From the NCBI GenBank assembly GCA_014860225.1, contig JACZKE010000060.1, positions 1 through 64,000 on the forward strand: DNA of 64,000 nt. The letters are read 5' to 3'. The DNA comes from Desulfuromonadales bacterium (GTDB lineage Bacteria; Desulfobacterota; Desulfuromonadia; Desulfuromonadales; BM103). The first letter of the stretch is position 1, and the number at the start of each line of letters is the position of its first letter. The notes under the pieces were generated by a model. It saw only the letters and a list, made by a program, of their open reading frames with translations, did not search any database and had not been told where the DNA came from. Below, piece after piece: positions 25,306 through 33,354 of the stretch. The translations under genes were made by a program, and so were the position numbers.

Positions 25306-25471
25306 TAGGAGGCTGTCCGAGAATAAAAGCCCGGCTGCAAACCCAGCTGTTTGGCCCATATTTCAGCTCCTTTTTGCCCCATAGCTACGGCTATGAGGCT
25401 GCAAACGAGCTAAAATCTGTTCTCAAACTTCTGGATTTTCGCTTCGGCCCTTATTCTCGGACAGCCTCCTA
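25306..25471. mobile_element. MITE-like element, family A, full copy 1
   Basis: 166 bases with perfect 21-bp terminal inverted repeats (25306-25326 and 25451-25471) that begin and end with TA. The interior is also self-complementary: AGCTC/GAGCT arms and an ATAGC-TAC-GGCTAT hairpin. It encodes nothing. It is about 85% identical by eye to the copy at 34940-35106. The TA flanks suggest mobilisation by an IS630/Tc1-type transposase supplied elsewhere. It lies between convergent genes and may also terminate both. Confidence 0.75.
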
Positions 25472-25484
25472 AGCATTGTATGCC

Positions 25485-25976
25485 TTATGAGTGACCGGTT
25501 TCCGCAAAAAATCTTACTACTATCTCGGTATGCATAGGAAAGCCCAGCTCAATGGGCTCTTCTATCAGCACAACCTCCTGGGTCTCCTTTGAGCTGAAAG
25601 GTTTCAGATTGTCCGGGGATTGTTTTGCTGCCAGGCCGAAGACCACAAGAGTGTCATCCAGGCCGTTCTGGACATCATACAGACCTATCTCTTCGGCCTC
25701 AATGGCGATGCCGGTTTCTTCGAGCAATTCTCGCCTTCCACCCTCCTGCCAGGTTTCGCCCACATCGATATATCCCCCGGGCAACGTGAGGGTTCCTTTC
25801 TGAGGCTCGATGTTTCTGCGGATAACAACAAGACCTGCAGCAATCGGCAGCAGTACCACGACGACCGGAAGCGGGTTGCGGTAGGATCTGTTGCCACACT
25901 TGCGACACGTTCTCGGCCAGGGGTCTGTGGTGAACCTGCACCCGCAAAATGAACAGTGGAAATTTTTTGACAGCAT
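25485..25976 (-). CDS. NUDIX hydrolase with N-terminal zinc ribbon
   Basis: 163 residues from the ATG at 25974-25976 (GGAGC upstream). The N-terminal zinc ribbon CSFCGCRF...CRKCG is joined to a NUDIX domain with the full Nudix box GGYIDVGETWQEGGRRELLEETGI, spanning about residues 70-93. Such proteins hydrolyse nucleoside diphosphate derivatives such as NADH or ADP-ribose; the zinc ribbon recalls the NudC subgroup, although this protein is shorter. It is cytosolic and monocistronic. It is convergent with the HK2 gene across a MITE-like element and divergent from the mycofactocin locus. Confidence 0.88.
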   Translation of the reverse strand: MLSKNFHCSFCGCRFTTDPWPRTCRKCGNRSYRNPLPVVVVLLPIAAGLVVIRRNIEPQKGTLTLPGGYIDVGETWQEGGRRELLEETGIAIEAEEIGLYDVQNGLDDTLVVFGLAAKQSPDNLKPFSSKETQEVVLIEEPIELGFPMHTEIVVRFFAETGHS

Positions 25977-26140
25977 GAAAGCTCCATCGATTTTGTCTTG
26001 AATCGTGCCCTGGAGAGCGACGCCAGGCTGTCCTGATATCAATTTTACCTCGAATGGGGATGGAGAATATGGTTTTTTTACGGTTTTTATTCCTTAATAG
26101 ATTAGTTGGCACCAAAAAACAGAACGTAGGTTGATTTATT

Positions 26141-26170
26141 TTGTAGACAAAATTCTCAATGTAGAGAAAT
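26141..26170 (+). promoter_or_regulatory. GTAGAGAA-type enhancer region of the mycofactocin operon
   Basis: TTGTAGACAAAATTCTC is followed at once by GTAGAGAAA (26161-26169); TTCTC and GAGAA form a small dyad. It is about 140 bases upstream of the sigma-54 promoter, a typical activator distance, and shares its core with the sites at 11273, 11480 and 17201. Confidence 0.5.
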
Positions 26171-26304
26171 GCCACACTCGGCTTGTCTTCTGGTCTTGCC
26201 AGCCGATTGCTGGTTGTCCGATATCTCCACACTTTCGTTGACTGCTCTTTGTCAGCAGTTACCCCGGACCCTCTAGTTTACTGCCGCAAAATAATGTTTT
26301 GTTC

Positions 26305-26320
26305 TGGCATCACCGTTGCA
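26305..26320 (+). promoter_or_regulatory. Sigma-54 promoter of the mycofactocin operon
   Basis: TGGCATCACCGTTGCA matches TGGCAY-N5-TTGCA with GG-GC spacing of 12. The mftA start is 66 bases downstream. A GTAGAGAA-type site lies about 140 bases upstream. Confidence 0.8.
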
Positions 26321-26385
26321 ATGTTGTGATGTTAACGATGCGCAACTTCCGATTCGCGCAAAACCAAATTTCAAAGGAGCAAGAC

Positions 26386-26505
26386 ATGGAAAAGAAATTC
26401 GAAGCAGAAAAACAAGAGCAGGAAAGCTGTAACGAAGAGCCTCAGGTGCTGGAAGAGATCCAGGTCGAGGAACTGGCGATCGACGGCATCTGCGGGGTCT
26501 ACTAA
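26386..26505 (+). CDS. mftA: Mycofactocin precursor peptide MftA
   Basis: 39 residues, acidic and rich in Glu, ending in IDGICGVY. The family C-terminus is IDGMCGVY in Mycobacterium, so this is a near-exact match with Met replaced by Ile. MftC oxidatively decarboxylates the last Tyr and links it to the preceding Val; later enzymes free and modify this dipeptide to give the redox cofactor mycofactocin. ATG 26386 follows AAAGGAGCAAGAC, an ideal ribosome site; longer upstream readings to 26299 run through the sigma-54 promoter and are wrong. The upstream acidic stretch should be the leader bound by MftB. Confidence 0.95.
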   Translation: MEKKFEAEKQEQESCNEEPQVLEEIQVEELAIDGICGVY

Positions 26506-26506
26506 G

Positions 26507-26755
26507 ATGGCTGCGGCGGGCATCAAGCTGCATCCCGCCTGCCGCGTGCGGCGGGAAAGGTTCGGCCTCCTGTTTTACGATTCGCGGGGGCCGCGCCTTC
26601 TCTTCGCCGAAACCGGCAGTCTGCTTGCCCCGGACTATTTTGAGTCGGTGCGGAGCAGGCAAGATCTTCCGGAGGGATTATCCGCGCAGCAAAAAAAGGT
26701 GCTGCAGAACTTTATTACCAAGCTGCTGGAAAGGGGGTTTCTCCGTGAGCAATAA
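26507..26755 (+). CDS. mftB: Mycofactocin chaperone MftB (RiPP recognition element)
   Basis: 82 residues, a PqqD-like winged-helix RRE. The family patterns are visible: LHPACRVRRERFGLLFYDSRGPRLLFAETG, then LSAQQKKVLQNFITKLLERGFL. MftB binds the MftA leader and presents it to MftC. The start lies one base after the mftA stop and the end overlaps the mftC start by 11 bases, so translation of the three genes is tightly coupled. Confidence 0.93.
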   Translation: MAAAGIKLHPACRVRRERFGLLFYDSRGPRLLFAETGSLLAPDYFESVRSRQDLPEGLSAQQKKVLQNFITKLLERGFLREQ

Positions 26756-27788
26756 ATTTGTCGAACAGGGGCTGCGCTCTCCGGTAAACCTGACCTGGGA
26801 AGTGACCCTGGCCTGTAATCTGCGTTGCCGTCACTGCCTGTCTTCCTCGGCAGAGCCGGCAGCAAATGAACTCAACACGGCCGAAGCCCTTGCCCTGGTT
26901 GAACAGCTGCATCAGGAGGGTGTTTTTCAGATTAATTTCGGTGGCGGCGAGCCCTTCATGCGCCCTGATTTTTTGCAGATCCTCGATGCCTGCCACGCCA
27001 GGGGTATCATGACCTGCATCTCGACCAACGGCACGCTGATTACCCCGGAGCTCGTCGAACAGCTCTCGCGCACCCGCCTGGTGGCCATTCAGGTCAGTCT
27101 GGACGGCGCAGAAAAAAGTACCTGTGAGGCGATTCGCGGCAAGGGCACCTTTGAGGATGCAATCAAGGCTCTTGAACTGCTGACCCTTTCACCGATTCCG
27201 ACCAGCATCAATACCGTGTTGACCAAAGAGAATGCCGACGAAATCCAGGCGATGCAGCAACTCGCCGAGCAGCTTGGCGTCACTTTGCGAATCAGTCGCT
27301 TCCGGCCGTCAGGGCGGGGCGCAGACAATTGGGAAGAGCTGCGGCCGTCACCATCACAGCTGCTGGCATTTTCGGCTTGGTTGGCCGAAAACAATAATGT
27401 TCGCACCGGAGACAGCTTTTTCTCGCTGACCTCCCAGGAGCGACAGGGGCTGGGGCTGAACCTTTGCGGTGCCGCCAAGTTGACCTGTTGTGTCAGTCCG
27501 ACCGGGATGGTTTATCCCTGTGCCTTTTTGCAGAGTGATCGCTTTGAAGCCGGGGACCTGCGGCAGAACAGTTTTAAGGAAATCTGGGACAACTCGGAGA
27601 TCTTCGAGTCGTTCCGTGGGCTGCGCATTCATTCCTGCGAGGACTGTCAACGTTTTGACCAGTGCCACGGCGGATGCCCGGCGGTCGCCTATCATCTTAA
27701 AGACGATATCCAGGGTGGCGATCCGGAGTGTCTCGAGCGTTGTGTGACCTCGATCGCGGATGACAGAAAAAAATCCAACGCGGCCTGA
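26745..27788 (+). CDS. mftC: Mycofactocin radical SAM maturase MftC
   Basis: 347 residues from GTG 26745, behind AAGGGGG; starting further upstream would overlap all of mftB. The radical SAM motif is CNLRCRHC (about residues 22-29), then GGGEPF. The C-terminal SPASM domain holds CCVSPTGMVYPCAF and CEDCQRFDQCHGGCPA, giving ligands for two auxiliary Fe-S clusters. MftC decarboxylates and then cyclises the C-terminal Val-Tyr of MftA. Length and motif order match the family. It lies directly behind mftA and mftB, and a 9-bp hairpin follows it. Confidence 0.95.
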   Translation: MSNKFVEQGLRSPVNLTWEVTLACNLRCRHCLSSSAEPAANELNTAEALALVEQLHQEGVFQINFGGGEPFMRPDFLQILDACHARGIMTCISTNGTLITPELVEQLSRTRLVAIQVSLDGAEKSTCEAIRGKGTFEDAIKALELLTLSPIPTSINTVLTKENADEIQAMQQLAEQLGVTLRISRFRPSGRGADNWEELRPSPSQLLAFSAWLAENNNVRTGDSFFSLTSQERQGLGLNLCGAAKLTCCVSPTGMVYPCAFLQSDRFEAGDLRQNSFKEIWDNSEIFESFRGLRIHSCEDCQRFDQCHGGCPAVAYHLKDDIQGGDPECLERCVTSIADDRKKSNAA

Positions 27789-27794
27789 TCTGCA

Positions 27795-27817
27795 GGGACG
27801 ATCCTGGTGATCGTCCC
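27795..27817 (+). promoter_or_regulatory. Intercistronic hairpin after mftC
   Basis: GGGACGATC and GATCGTCCC form a perfect 9-bp stem with a 5-base loop, 7 bases after the mftC stop. No U-tract follows. It may protect the mftABC message or lower expression of the downstream electron-transfer genes. Confidence 0.5.
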
Positions 27818-27862
27818 ATGCATTACAATAATGATTTCGCGTTATTGACGGAGACCTGAACC

Positions 27863-29824
27863 ATGATGTTCCAAAACCTTTTCTCACCTCAGAAGCTCGG
27901 CAAGGTAGAAGTTAAAAACCGTATCTCTTTTCAGCCGCATTTGACCAACTTTGCTGAAAATTGCCTGCCGAGTGAACGGCACATGTACTACTGGGGTGAA
28001 CGGGCCAAGGGCGGTGCCGGGTTGATCACTACCGAGGAGATGAGTGTCCATCCCACCGATACAGCCTATGAGAAGCTTGTTGAGGCATTTCACCCGGAGG
28101 TTATCCCCGGCTTTCGCAAGATTACCGATTACGTTCATCAATATGACACCAAGATGTTCTGTCAGCTTAATCACAATGGCCAGCAATGCGACGGCAGCAT
28201 CTCGCGTTTACCGGTCTGGGCGCCGAGCCCGGTGCCCGACATCCTTTTTCGCGAAACTCCTAAAGCGATGGAGATTGAGGATATTGAAGAGGTCTGCCGT
28301 TTCTTCGCGATCAGCGCAGAACATGTGCGTCAAGGAGGTTTTGACGGTGTAGAACTGCAGTTCGGCCATTCGAGCCTGGCGCGCCAGTTCCTCTCGCCGT
28401 TGACCAATTACCGCCAGGATGAGTTCGGCGGCAGCCTGGAGAACCGCATGCGCGCGCCGCTGATGTTTATCAAAGCGGTGCGCAGGGCGGTCGGTGATGA
28501 TTTCACTCTCGGCATCCGTATGTGCGCCGACGAAATGATTCCCGGTGGGCTTGATCTGGCCCAGGTCCAGGAGATCTGTGTGCTCTTCGAGGCCAGTGGT
28601 CTGATCGACTTCGTCGACTTGTCGATCGCCACCTTTTACAACCTCTACCTAGTCGAAGGTTCCATGCACACGCCGCTCGGCTATACCATTCCCCTGGCTG
28701 CCGGGATCCGTGAAAAGATCGAGCTGCCGGTATTCTGTACCGGGCGGATCAATGATCCGGTGATGGCCGAGAAGGTGCTCGCTGCCGGTCAGGCCGACAT
28801 GATCGGCATGTGTCGGGCCCTGATCTGTGATCCCTTTCTGCCGAAGAAGGCAGAAGAGGGCAGGCTGGAAGATATCCGCTCCTGCATTGCCTGTAACCAG
28901 GGCTGCATTGGCCGCATGGGGGTCAACCGGACCCTCGGCTGCGTGCAGAATCCGGCGGTCGGCCTGGAAAAGCAATGGGGCGAGGGCACCCTCAGGCCGG
29001 CGCCGGTCAAGAAAAAAGTCATGGTTGTCGGTGGCGGACCCGGCGGCATGTGGGCGGCCAAGATGGCCGGCCGTCGCGGCCACGACGTCACCTTGTACGA
29101 TCGCAACGAAGCCCTGGGCGGCCAGGTGCTGACCGCCATGAAGGGGGCCGGACGCGACGAGTTCGGCGTGATCATCCGCAATGAAAAAGAACAGGTTGAC
29201 AAGGCCGGGGTCAAGGTGGAACTGGAGACTGAGGTGACCGCAGAGCAGCTGCTGAAAGCAGGAGCTGACACGATCATCGTCGCCACCGGCAGCAAACCCA
29301 AAGCCCACCCGGTGGGTGGCGCAGACGGAGCCGGAGTCTACAACGTTTGGCAGGTGCTGGATGGCCAGGCTGAGCTGGGTGAAAAGATCTGCCTGATCGA
29401 CTACGACGGCCATCACCGCGCTACGGCAACCGCCGAATTCCTCGCCGATCAGGGAAAAAATGTGCACATTATCTGCTCCAGCCTGTTTATCGGCGCGGAG
29501 CTCGGGCCTACCCAGGACTTGTACCTGACCCGTCAGCGGCTGTTGGGTAAAGGTGTTACCTTCACTCCTGATATAGCCGTTATGGAAGTTTCCGGCGACA
29601 TTGGTGAGAAGTCGGTGAAGGGCTTCAACGTCTATTCCAACGCCTGGGACGAATGGGGCCCGTACGATAATCTGGTGTTGGCCATGGGACAGGAAGTTGA
29701 CGAAGACCTCTACTTTGCGCTCAAGGGCAAAGTCAAAGAGCTTTACCGGATTGGCGATTGTGTGGCTCCCCGCAAGGTCGACATGGCCATATGGGAAGGC
29801 CACAAGGTGGGGAGGGAAGTCTGA
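27863..29824 (+). CDS. Mycofactocin-associated FadH/OYE-family flavin oxidoreductase
   Basis: 653 residues, the layout of 2,4-dienoyl-CoA reductase. An FMN-binding TIM barrel of the old-yellow-enzyme type spans residues 1-340 (VKNRISFQPHLT, FDGVELQFGHSSLARQFLSP, DEFGGSLENR). Four cluster cysteines lie in CIACNQGC and the following GCVQNP. An FAD/NAD-binding half follows (VVGGGPGGMWAAKMAG near residue 395). Members linked to mycofactocin loci are a recognised subgroup of unknown substrate. With mftD absent, this flavoenzyme may process the MftA-derived dipeptide or reoxidise mycofactocinol and pass electrons to the ETF that follows; both are inference. GGAG precedes the start; the stop overlaps the next ATG. 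Confidence 0.88.
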   Translation: MMFQNLFSPQKLGKVEVKNRISFQPHLTNFAENCLPSERHMYYWGERAKGGAGLITTEEMSVHPTDTAYEKLVEAFHPEVIPGFRKITDYVHQYDTKMFCQLNHNGQQCDGSISRLPVWAPSPVPDILFRETPKAMEIEDIEEVCRFFAISAEHVRQGGFDGVELQFGHSSLARQFLSPLTNYRQDEFGGSLENRMRAPLMFIKAVRRAVGDDFTLGIRMCADEMIPGGLDLAQVQEICVLFEASGLIDFVDLSIATFYNLYLVEGSMHTPLGYTIPLAAGIREKIELPVFCTGRINDPVMAEKVLAAGQADMIGMCRALICDPFLPKKAEEGRLEDIRSCIACNQGCIGRMGVNRTLGCVQNPAVGLEKQWGEGTLRPAPVKKKVMVVGGGPGGMWAAKMAGRRGHDVTLYDRNEALGGQVLTAMKGAGRDEFGVIIRNEKEQVDKAGVKVELETEVTAEQLLKAGADTIIVATGSKPKAHPVGGADGAGVYNVWQVLDGQAELGEKICLIDYDGHHRATATAEFLADQGKNVHIICSSLFIGAELGPTQDLYLTRQRLLGKGVTFTPDIAVMEVSGDIGEKSVKGFNVYSNAWDEWGPYDNLVLAMGQEVDEDLYFALKGKVKELYRIGDCVAPRKVDMAIWEGHKVGREV

Positions 29825-30852
29825 TGGTTGCAAAATACCTTCAGCATGAGAATCCCCCGCCGGAAATCCTGGTGTTTGTGGATTTGCCTGACGGCGAGTT
29901 GGACGAAACCGGTAAAGGCATCCTGTCGGAAGCCTCCAGGCTGGCGAACACCCTGGGCTGCAGCTGGGCAGCCCTCTGCTTCGACGCTGCAACGGACCAG
30001 GCAATCGAAGGCTTCTCCCCTTACGGGACCGCGCGGGTCACTCTGATCGAAGCTCCTGACGGTATCTGTGACTCCCTTGAGGCCCAGGGGAACCTCATCG
30101 CGCTGGCCGCCAGTAAGCTTGAAGCCAGGCTGCTTTTGCTCCCGCATAACGATCTGGGCGGGGCTTTGGCCCCGATACTGGCATCAGCATGGAAGAGCGC
30201 ACTGTTCACCGAGGCGATCGCCTACAGCGGAGATAATGACACGCTGAAACTGACCAGGTCGATCCTGGGTGCTCAGGTTGCAGAGTCGAAAATCTGGAAC
30301 AGCAGGAATCCGCTGGTTCTTACGATAAATCCGCGTGTTTTGAGTGCTGTGGTGATGCCTTCCATGCGCCACACGAAGGTTCAGATCGAACGCTGGCAGC
30401 CGTCAGTGCCGACTGCCGCAGGCTTGACCAGGATCATCCAACGGATTCCACCGGATCCGCAAACAGTCGATGTCTCTGAAGCCGAGGTGATTATCAGCGC
30501 CGGGCTTGGCTGTAACGAGAAAACCTTCGCTCAGGTTGAGGAGTTGACCCGACTGCTCAATGCCTCGCTTGGTGTGACTCGTCCGGTTTACGATCTCGGC
30601 TTTGCCGGCTTCGAGCGGATGGTCGGCCAGACGGGCAAGACTGTCGCTCCCCGGCTCTACCTGGCCCTGGGAATCTCCGGATCGATGCATCACCTTGGCG
30701 GGATTAAGGATTCCAGGCAGATTGTATCGGTTAACATCGACCCGAAGGTGCCGATTTTCCCCAATTCAGATGAAGGATTTGTCGCAGACCTGCGTGACGT
30801 GCTGCCTCTCCTGATTGAACGTGTTAAAGCAGCGACAGGAGGTGCCGCATGA
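29824..30852 (+). CDS. etfA: Electron transfer flavoprotein alpha subunit (FixB-like)
   Basis: 342 residues from ATG 29824, which overlaps the OYE stop by one base. The C-terminal FAD domain is standard: ALGISGSMHHLGGIKDSR, then VSVNIDPKVPIFPNSDEGFVADL. The N-terminal domain is more divergent. With EtfB at 32458 it forms a heterodimer that carries electrons from a dehydrogenase to the membrane protein FixC. Its place inside the mycofactocin locus, separated from etfB by fixC and fixX, marks it as a dedicated ETF. It overlaps fixC by four bases. Confidence 0.88.
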   Translation: MVAKYLQHENPPPEILVFVDLPDGELDETGKGILSEASRLANTLGCSWAALCFDAATDQAIEGFSPYGTARVTLIEAPDGICDSLEAQGNLIALAASKLEARLLLLPHNDLGGALAPILASAWKSALFTEAIAYSGDNDTLKLTRSILGAQVAESKIWNSRNPLVLTINPRVLSAVVMPSMRHTKVQIERWQPSVPTAAGLTRIIQRIPPDPQTVDVSEAEVIISAGLGCNEKTFAQVEELTRLLNASLGVTRPVYDLGFAGFERMVGQTGKTVAPRLYLALGISGSMHHLGGIKDSRQIVSVNIDPKVPIFPNSDEGFVADLRDVLPLLIERVKAATGGAA

Positions 30853-32147
30853 AACGCACATATGACGCGATAGTCGTCGGTGCCGGTCCGGCCGGTTCGT
30901 CGGCGGCCCTGACCATGGCTCGGTCCGGTCTCAATGTAGCCCTGCTCGAACGGGGGTCCTTCCCGGGTGAGAAGAATATGTTCGGCGGCGTCCTCCATCG
31001 CATGACGGCTCTCGAAGAGGTCTTCCCCGACTTCTGGAACCAGGCCCCGTTGGAGCGTCACGTCGTCCAGAAAAACCTGTCCTTCATCACCGAGGGGTCG
31101 TGCTTCAACGTGAGCTTCGATAGCGAAGAAGCGGATCGCCCCCCCTACAATGGCTACACCATTTTTCGCCCCAGATTCGATCACTGGCTGGCAGGGGAGG
31201 CGGTTAAGGCCGGAGCGACACTGCTGACGCGCTCGACTGTCGATGATGTGATCATCGAAAACGGCAAGGTTGCTGGAGTGACCTTGTTGCGTGATGAGGC
31301 ACAACTGCGCGCCCCGGTGGTGATCGCTGCGGACGGCGTGCTCTCCTTTACCGCTAAAAAGGCAGGTCTGCGGTCTGCTGAATTCAGTCCGTCCAACCAG
31401 GGAGTCTGCATCAAAGCGTTGATTGATATGACCAAAGAGGTCATCGACGACCGCTTCGGTCTGGTGCTTAATCAGGGAGCCTCCAAGGAGATCGTTGGTT
31501 GCACGTCCGGCGTGCGTGGCGGCAGCTTCCTCTATACCAATTATGATTCCCTCTCGCTCGGCATGGTCCTGGAATTAGCCAGTTTGAATGAAAAGGGCAA
31601 AACTCCCTACGATCTGCTCAACGCGTTCATGCAGCAACCGCAAATGGCCAAACTCCTTAAAGGGGGGCGACTGCTCGAATACTCTGCGCATCTGGTTCCC
31701 AAGGGTGGCTATGACATGAAGCCCGAGCTCGTCGGCGATGGCATCATGGTTGCCGGCGACGCTGCGGCATTCTGCATCGTCACCGGACTCAATCTGGAGG
31801 GGATCAACCTGGCCGCGCAATCCGGAGTGCTGGCCGGCAAGGCGGCGATCGAGGCTCACCGGCAACGCGACTTCAGCAAATCGAGCCTGACGGTTTATCG
31901 GAAAATGCTGGAGGAGAGCTTTGTTCTCAAGGATCTCAAGCTTTACAAGCGTGCGCCGCAGATGCTGCACAACGACCGTATTTACAGTCAGTATCCTGAG
32001 CTTGTCTGCAGCATGATGGATGAGATCTACCGCATCGACGGCAAGCCGAAAGACACCATGACCAGAATGCTGCTGAGCAAGGTTAAAAAAACGGTCGGCT
32101 TGAAAAATCTGATGGCCGATGTCTATTCCGGATGGAGAGCCTTATGA
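30849..32147 (+). CDS. fixC: FixC-like ETF:quinone oxidoreductase
   Basis: 432 residues. The N-terminal FAD motif VVGAGPAGSSAALTMARSG lies near residue 7, NMFGGVL follows, and the second FAD segment is GIMVAGDAAAFCIV near 300. FixC-type proteins take electrons from ETF and give them to quinone at the inner membrane, working with the ferredoxin-like FixX. Starts and stops overlap the neighbours on both sides by four bases (ATGA). In this locus it would connect mycofactocin or the OYE enzyme to the quinone pool. Confidence 0.9.
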   Translation: MKRTYDAIVVGAGPAGSSAALTMARSGLNVALLERGSFPGEKNMFGGVLHRMTALEEVFPDFWNQAPLERHVVQKNLSFITEGSCFNVSFDSEEADRPPYNGYTIFRPRFDHWLAGEAVKAGATLLTRSTVDDVIIENGKVAGVTLLRDEAQLRAPVVIAADGVLSFTAKKAGLRSAEFSPSNQGVCIKALIDMTKEVIDDRFGLVLNQGASKEIVGCTSGVRGGSFLYTNYDSLSLGMVLELASLNEKGKTPYDLLNAFMQQPQMAKLLKGGRLLEYSAHLVPKGGYDMKPELVGDGIMVAGDAAAFCIVTGLNLEGINLAAQSGVLAGKAAIEAHRQRDFSKSSLTVYRKMLEESFVLKDLKLYKRAPQMLHNDRIYSQYPELVCSMMDEIYRIDGKPKDTMTRMLLSKVKKTVGLKNLMADVYSGWRAL

Positions 32148-32428
32148 ACATCAATCTTGATGAAATCTTCGATTACACGAGCTTTAATGTCGATCGTGAC
32201 CCGCATATCATCCTTGATGAAAACCTCTGCAAAGTGTGCGACCAGAGATACTGTGTCAATGCCTGCCCGGCGCGTTGTTATGCCTGGTCGGAAGAAGAAC
32301 AGAAGATGACCTTTGTCCATGATGGCTGTCTTGAGTGTGGAACCTGCTATGTGGTGTGCGAAAAGAAGGCCTTCACCCGTTGGCGGTACCCGCGCGGCGG
32401 TTTCGGTGTGTCTTACCGAATGACTTGA
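32144..32428 (+). CDS. fixX: FixX-like ferredoxin
   Basis: 94 residues from ATG 32144, which overlaps the fixC stop and has GGAGAG upstream; an ATG at 32132 is four residues longer and less likely. The cysteines CKVCDQRYCVNAC and CLECGTCYVVC give the ligand set of a FixX-type ferredoxin. It ends in the usual basic tail (RYPRGGFGVSYR). It acts as the Fe-S subunit that completes FixC. It is followed after 29 bases by etfB. Confidence 0.92.
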   Translation: MNINLDEIFDYTSFNVDRDPHIILDENLCKVCDQRYCVNACPARCYAWSEEEQKMTFVHDGCLECGTCYVVCEKKAFTRWRYPRGGFGVSYRMT

Positions 32429-32457
32429 GTCGGCAACAGGCAACAGGAGAAGACATC

Positions 32458-33354
32458 ATGACGAAAACAGCTATGCAGATGCTGGTGCTGCTCAGAGAAA
32501 CCTGCGATCCCAAGCCACCGGCAAGGCTGACCGCCGACGGCTACGGGGTGCGTGAACGCGGCCTGCGCCGTATCGCCAATCCGGCCGACCTGTGTGCGCT
32601 CGAGATGGCGATGCAGCTGGCCGACAGCAATAACGGCACTGTGACGGTGTTTGCCATCGGCCCCGACCGGCTCGATGACCATCTGCGCCTGGGGCTTGCC
32701 ATGGGGGCCGGTCGCGCGCTGCGTGTCTGGAACCCGGCTTTCCAGGGAGGCGATGCAGTCTCAGAAGCACGACTCGTGGAACAGATTGTCAATATCCTTG
32801 AACCAGACCTGTTCTTTACCGGCAGCCGGCTGCTCGACCGTGGTGGAGATCCTGCGCCCGCGCTGGCGTCAGCCAATCTCGGCAGGCCATATGTCACCTC
32901 TGCCCTGGCGATTGCATGCAGCGATGGTGAGGTCGAGGTGCTGCGCAAAAGCGATCGGGGTGCCCGACAACGGGTCCGTGCAATGATGCCCTGCACGCTG
33001 CTGTTTGAAGCTGATAGCTGCGAGCCCCGTTATCCGGATCAAGATGCACTGATCAGGTCGCTTGATATAACAATTGAAGTTTGGGATAGGCCTGAACTTG
33101 GTCTGTGCCTGTCTGTCCTGGGTGCACCCGGAGCGCTTCTTGGTAAAGATAAGTGCAGTTTCCCCCGGGTGAACCCGAAACGCATTGTGACCCCGGATGC
33201 AAATTTACCAGCTTTTGAAAGAATCCTGGCTCTGTTGTCCGGTGGTATTAAACCACGGCAAGGTAACGTCCATGCCGTCTCCACGGCGCAGACAGTTGAC
33301 ATGCTGTACGATATTTTTGAAGCTGAAGGACTGATCGGTGGAGGCGGGGCATGA
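32458..33354 (+). CDS. etfB: Electron transfer flavoprotein beta subunit (FixA-like)
   Basis: 298 residues from ATG 32458, behind CAGGAGAAGACATC; the frame is open upstream from 32335 but that part overlaps fixX. EtfB hallmarks are NPADLCALEMAMQL, then LGLAMGAGRALRVW and the nucleotide-binding stretch TGSRLLDRGGDPAPALASANLGRPYVT. The carboxy-terminal part is longer than in housekeeping EtfB and unusual in sequence. It pairs with the EtfA at 29824. It overlaps mftF by four bases (ATGA), which ties the electron-transfer genes to mycofactocin glycosylation in one transcript. Confidence 0.88.
   Translation: MTKTAMQMLVLLRETCDPKPPARLTADGYGVRERGLRRIANPADLCALEMAMQLADSNNGTVTVFAIGPDRLDDHLRLGLAMGAGRALRVWNPAFQGGDAVSEARLVEQIVNILEPDLFFTGSRLLDRGGDPAPALASANLGRPYVTSALAIACSDGEVEVLRKSDRGARQRVRAMMPCTLLFEADSCEPRYPDQDALIRSLDITIEVWDRPELGLCLSVLGAPGALLGKDKCSFPRVNPKRIVTPDANLPAFERILALLSGGIKPRQGNVHAVSTAQTVDMLYDIFEAEGLIGGGGA

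Noticed and set aside
28649-30004. 451-codon minus-strand ORF
   Set aside because: It lies antisense to the OYE and etfA genes, has no family resemblance and no ribosome site; it is a codon-usage shadow.
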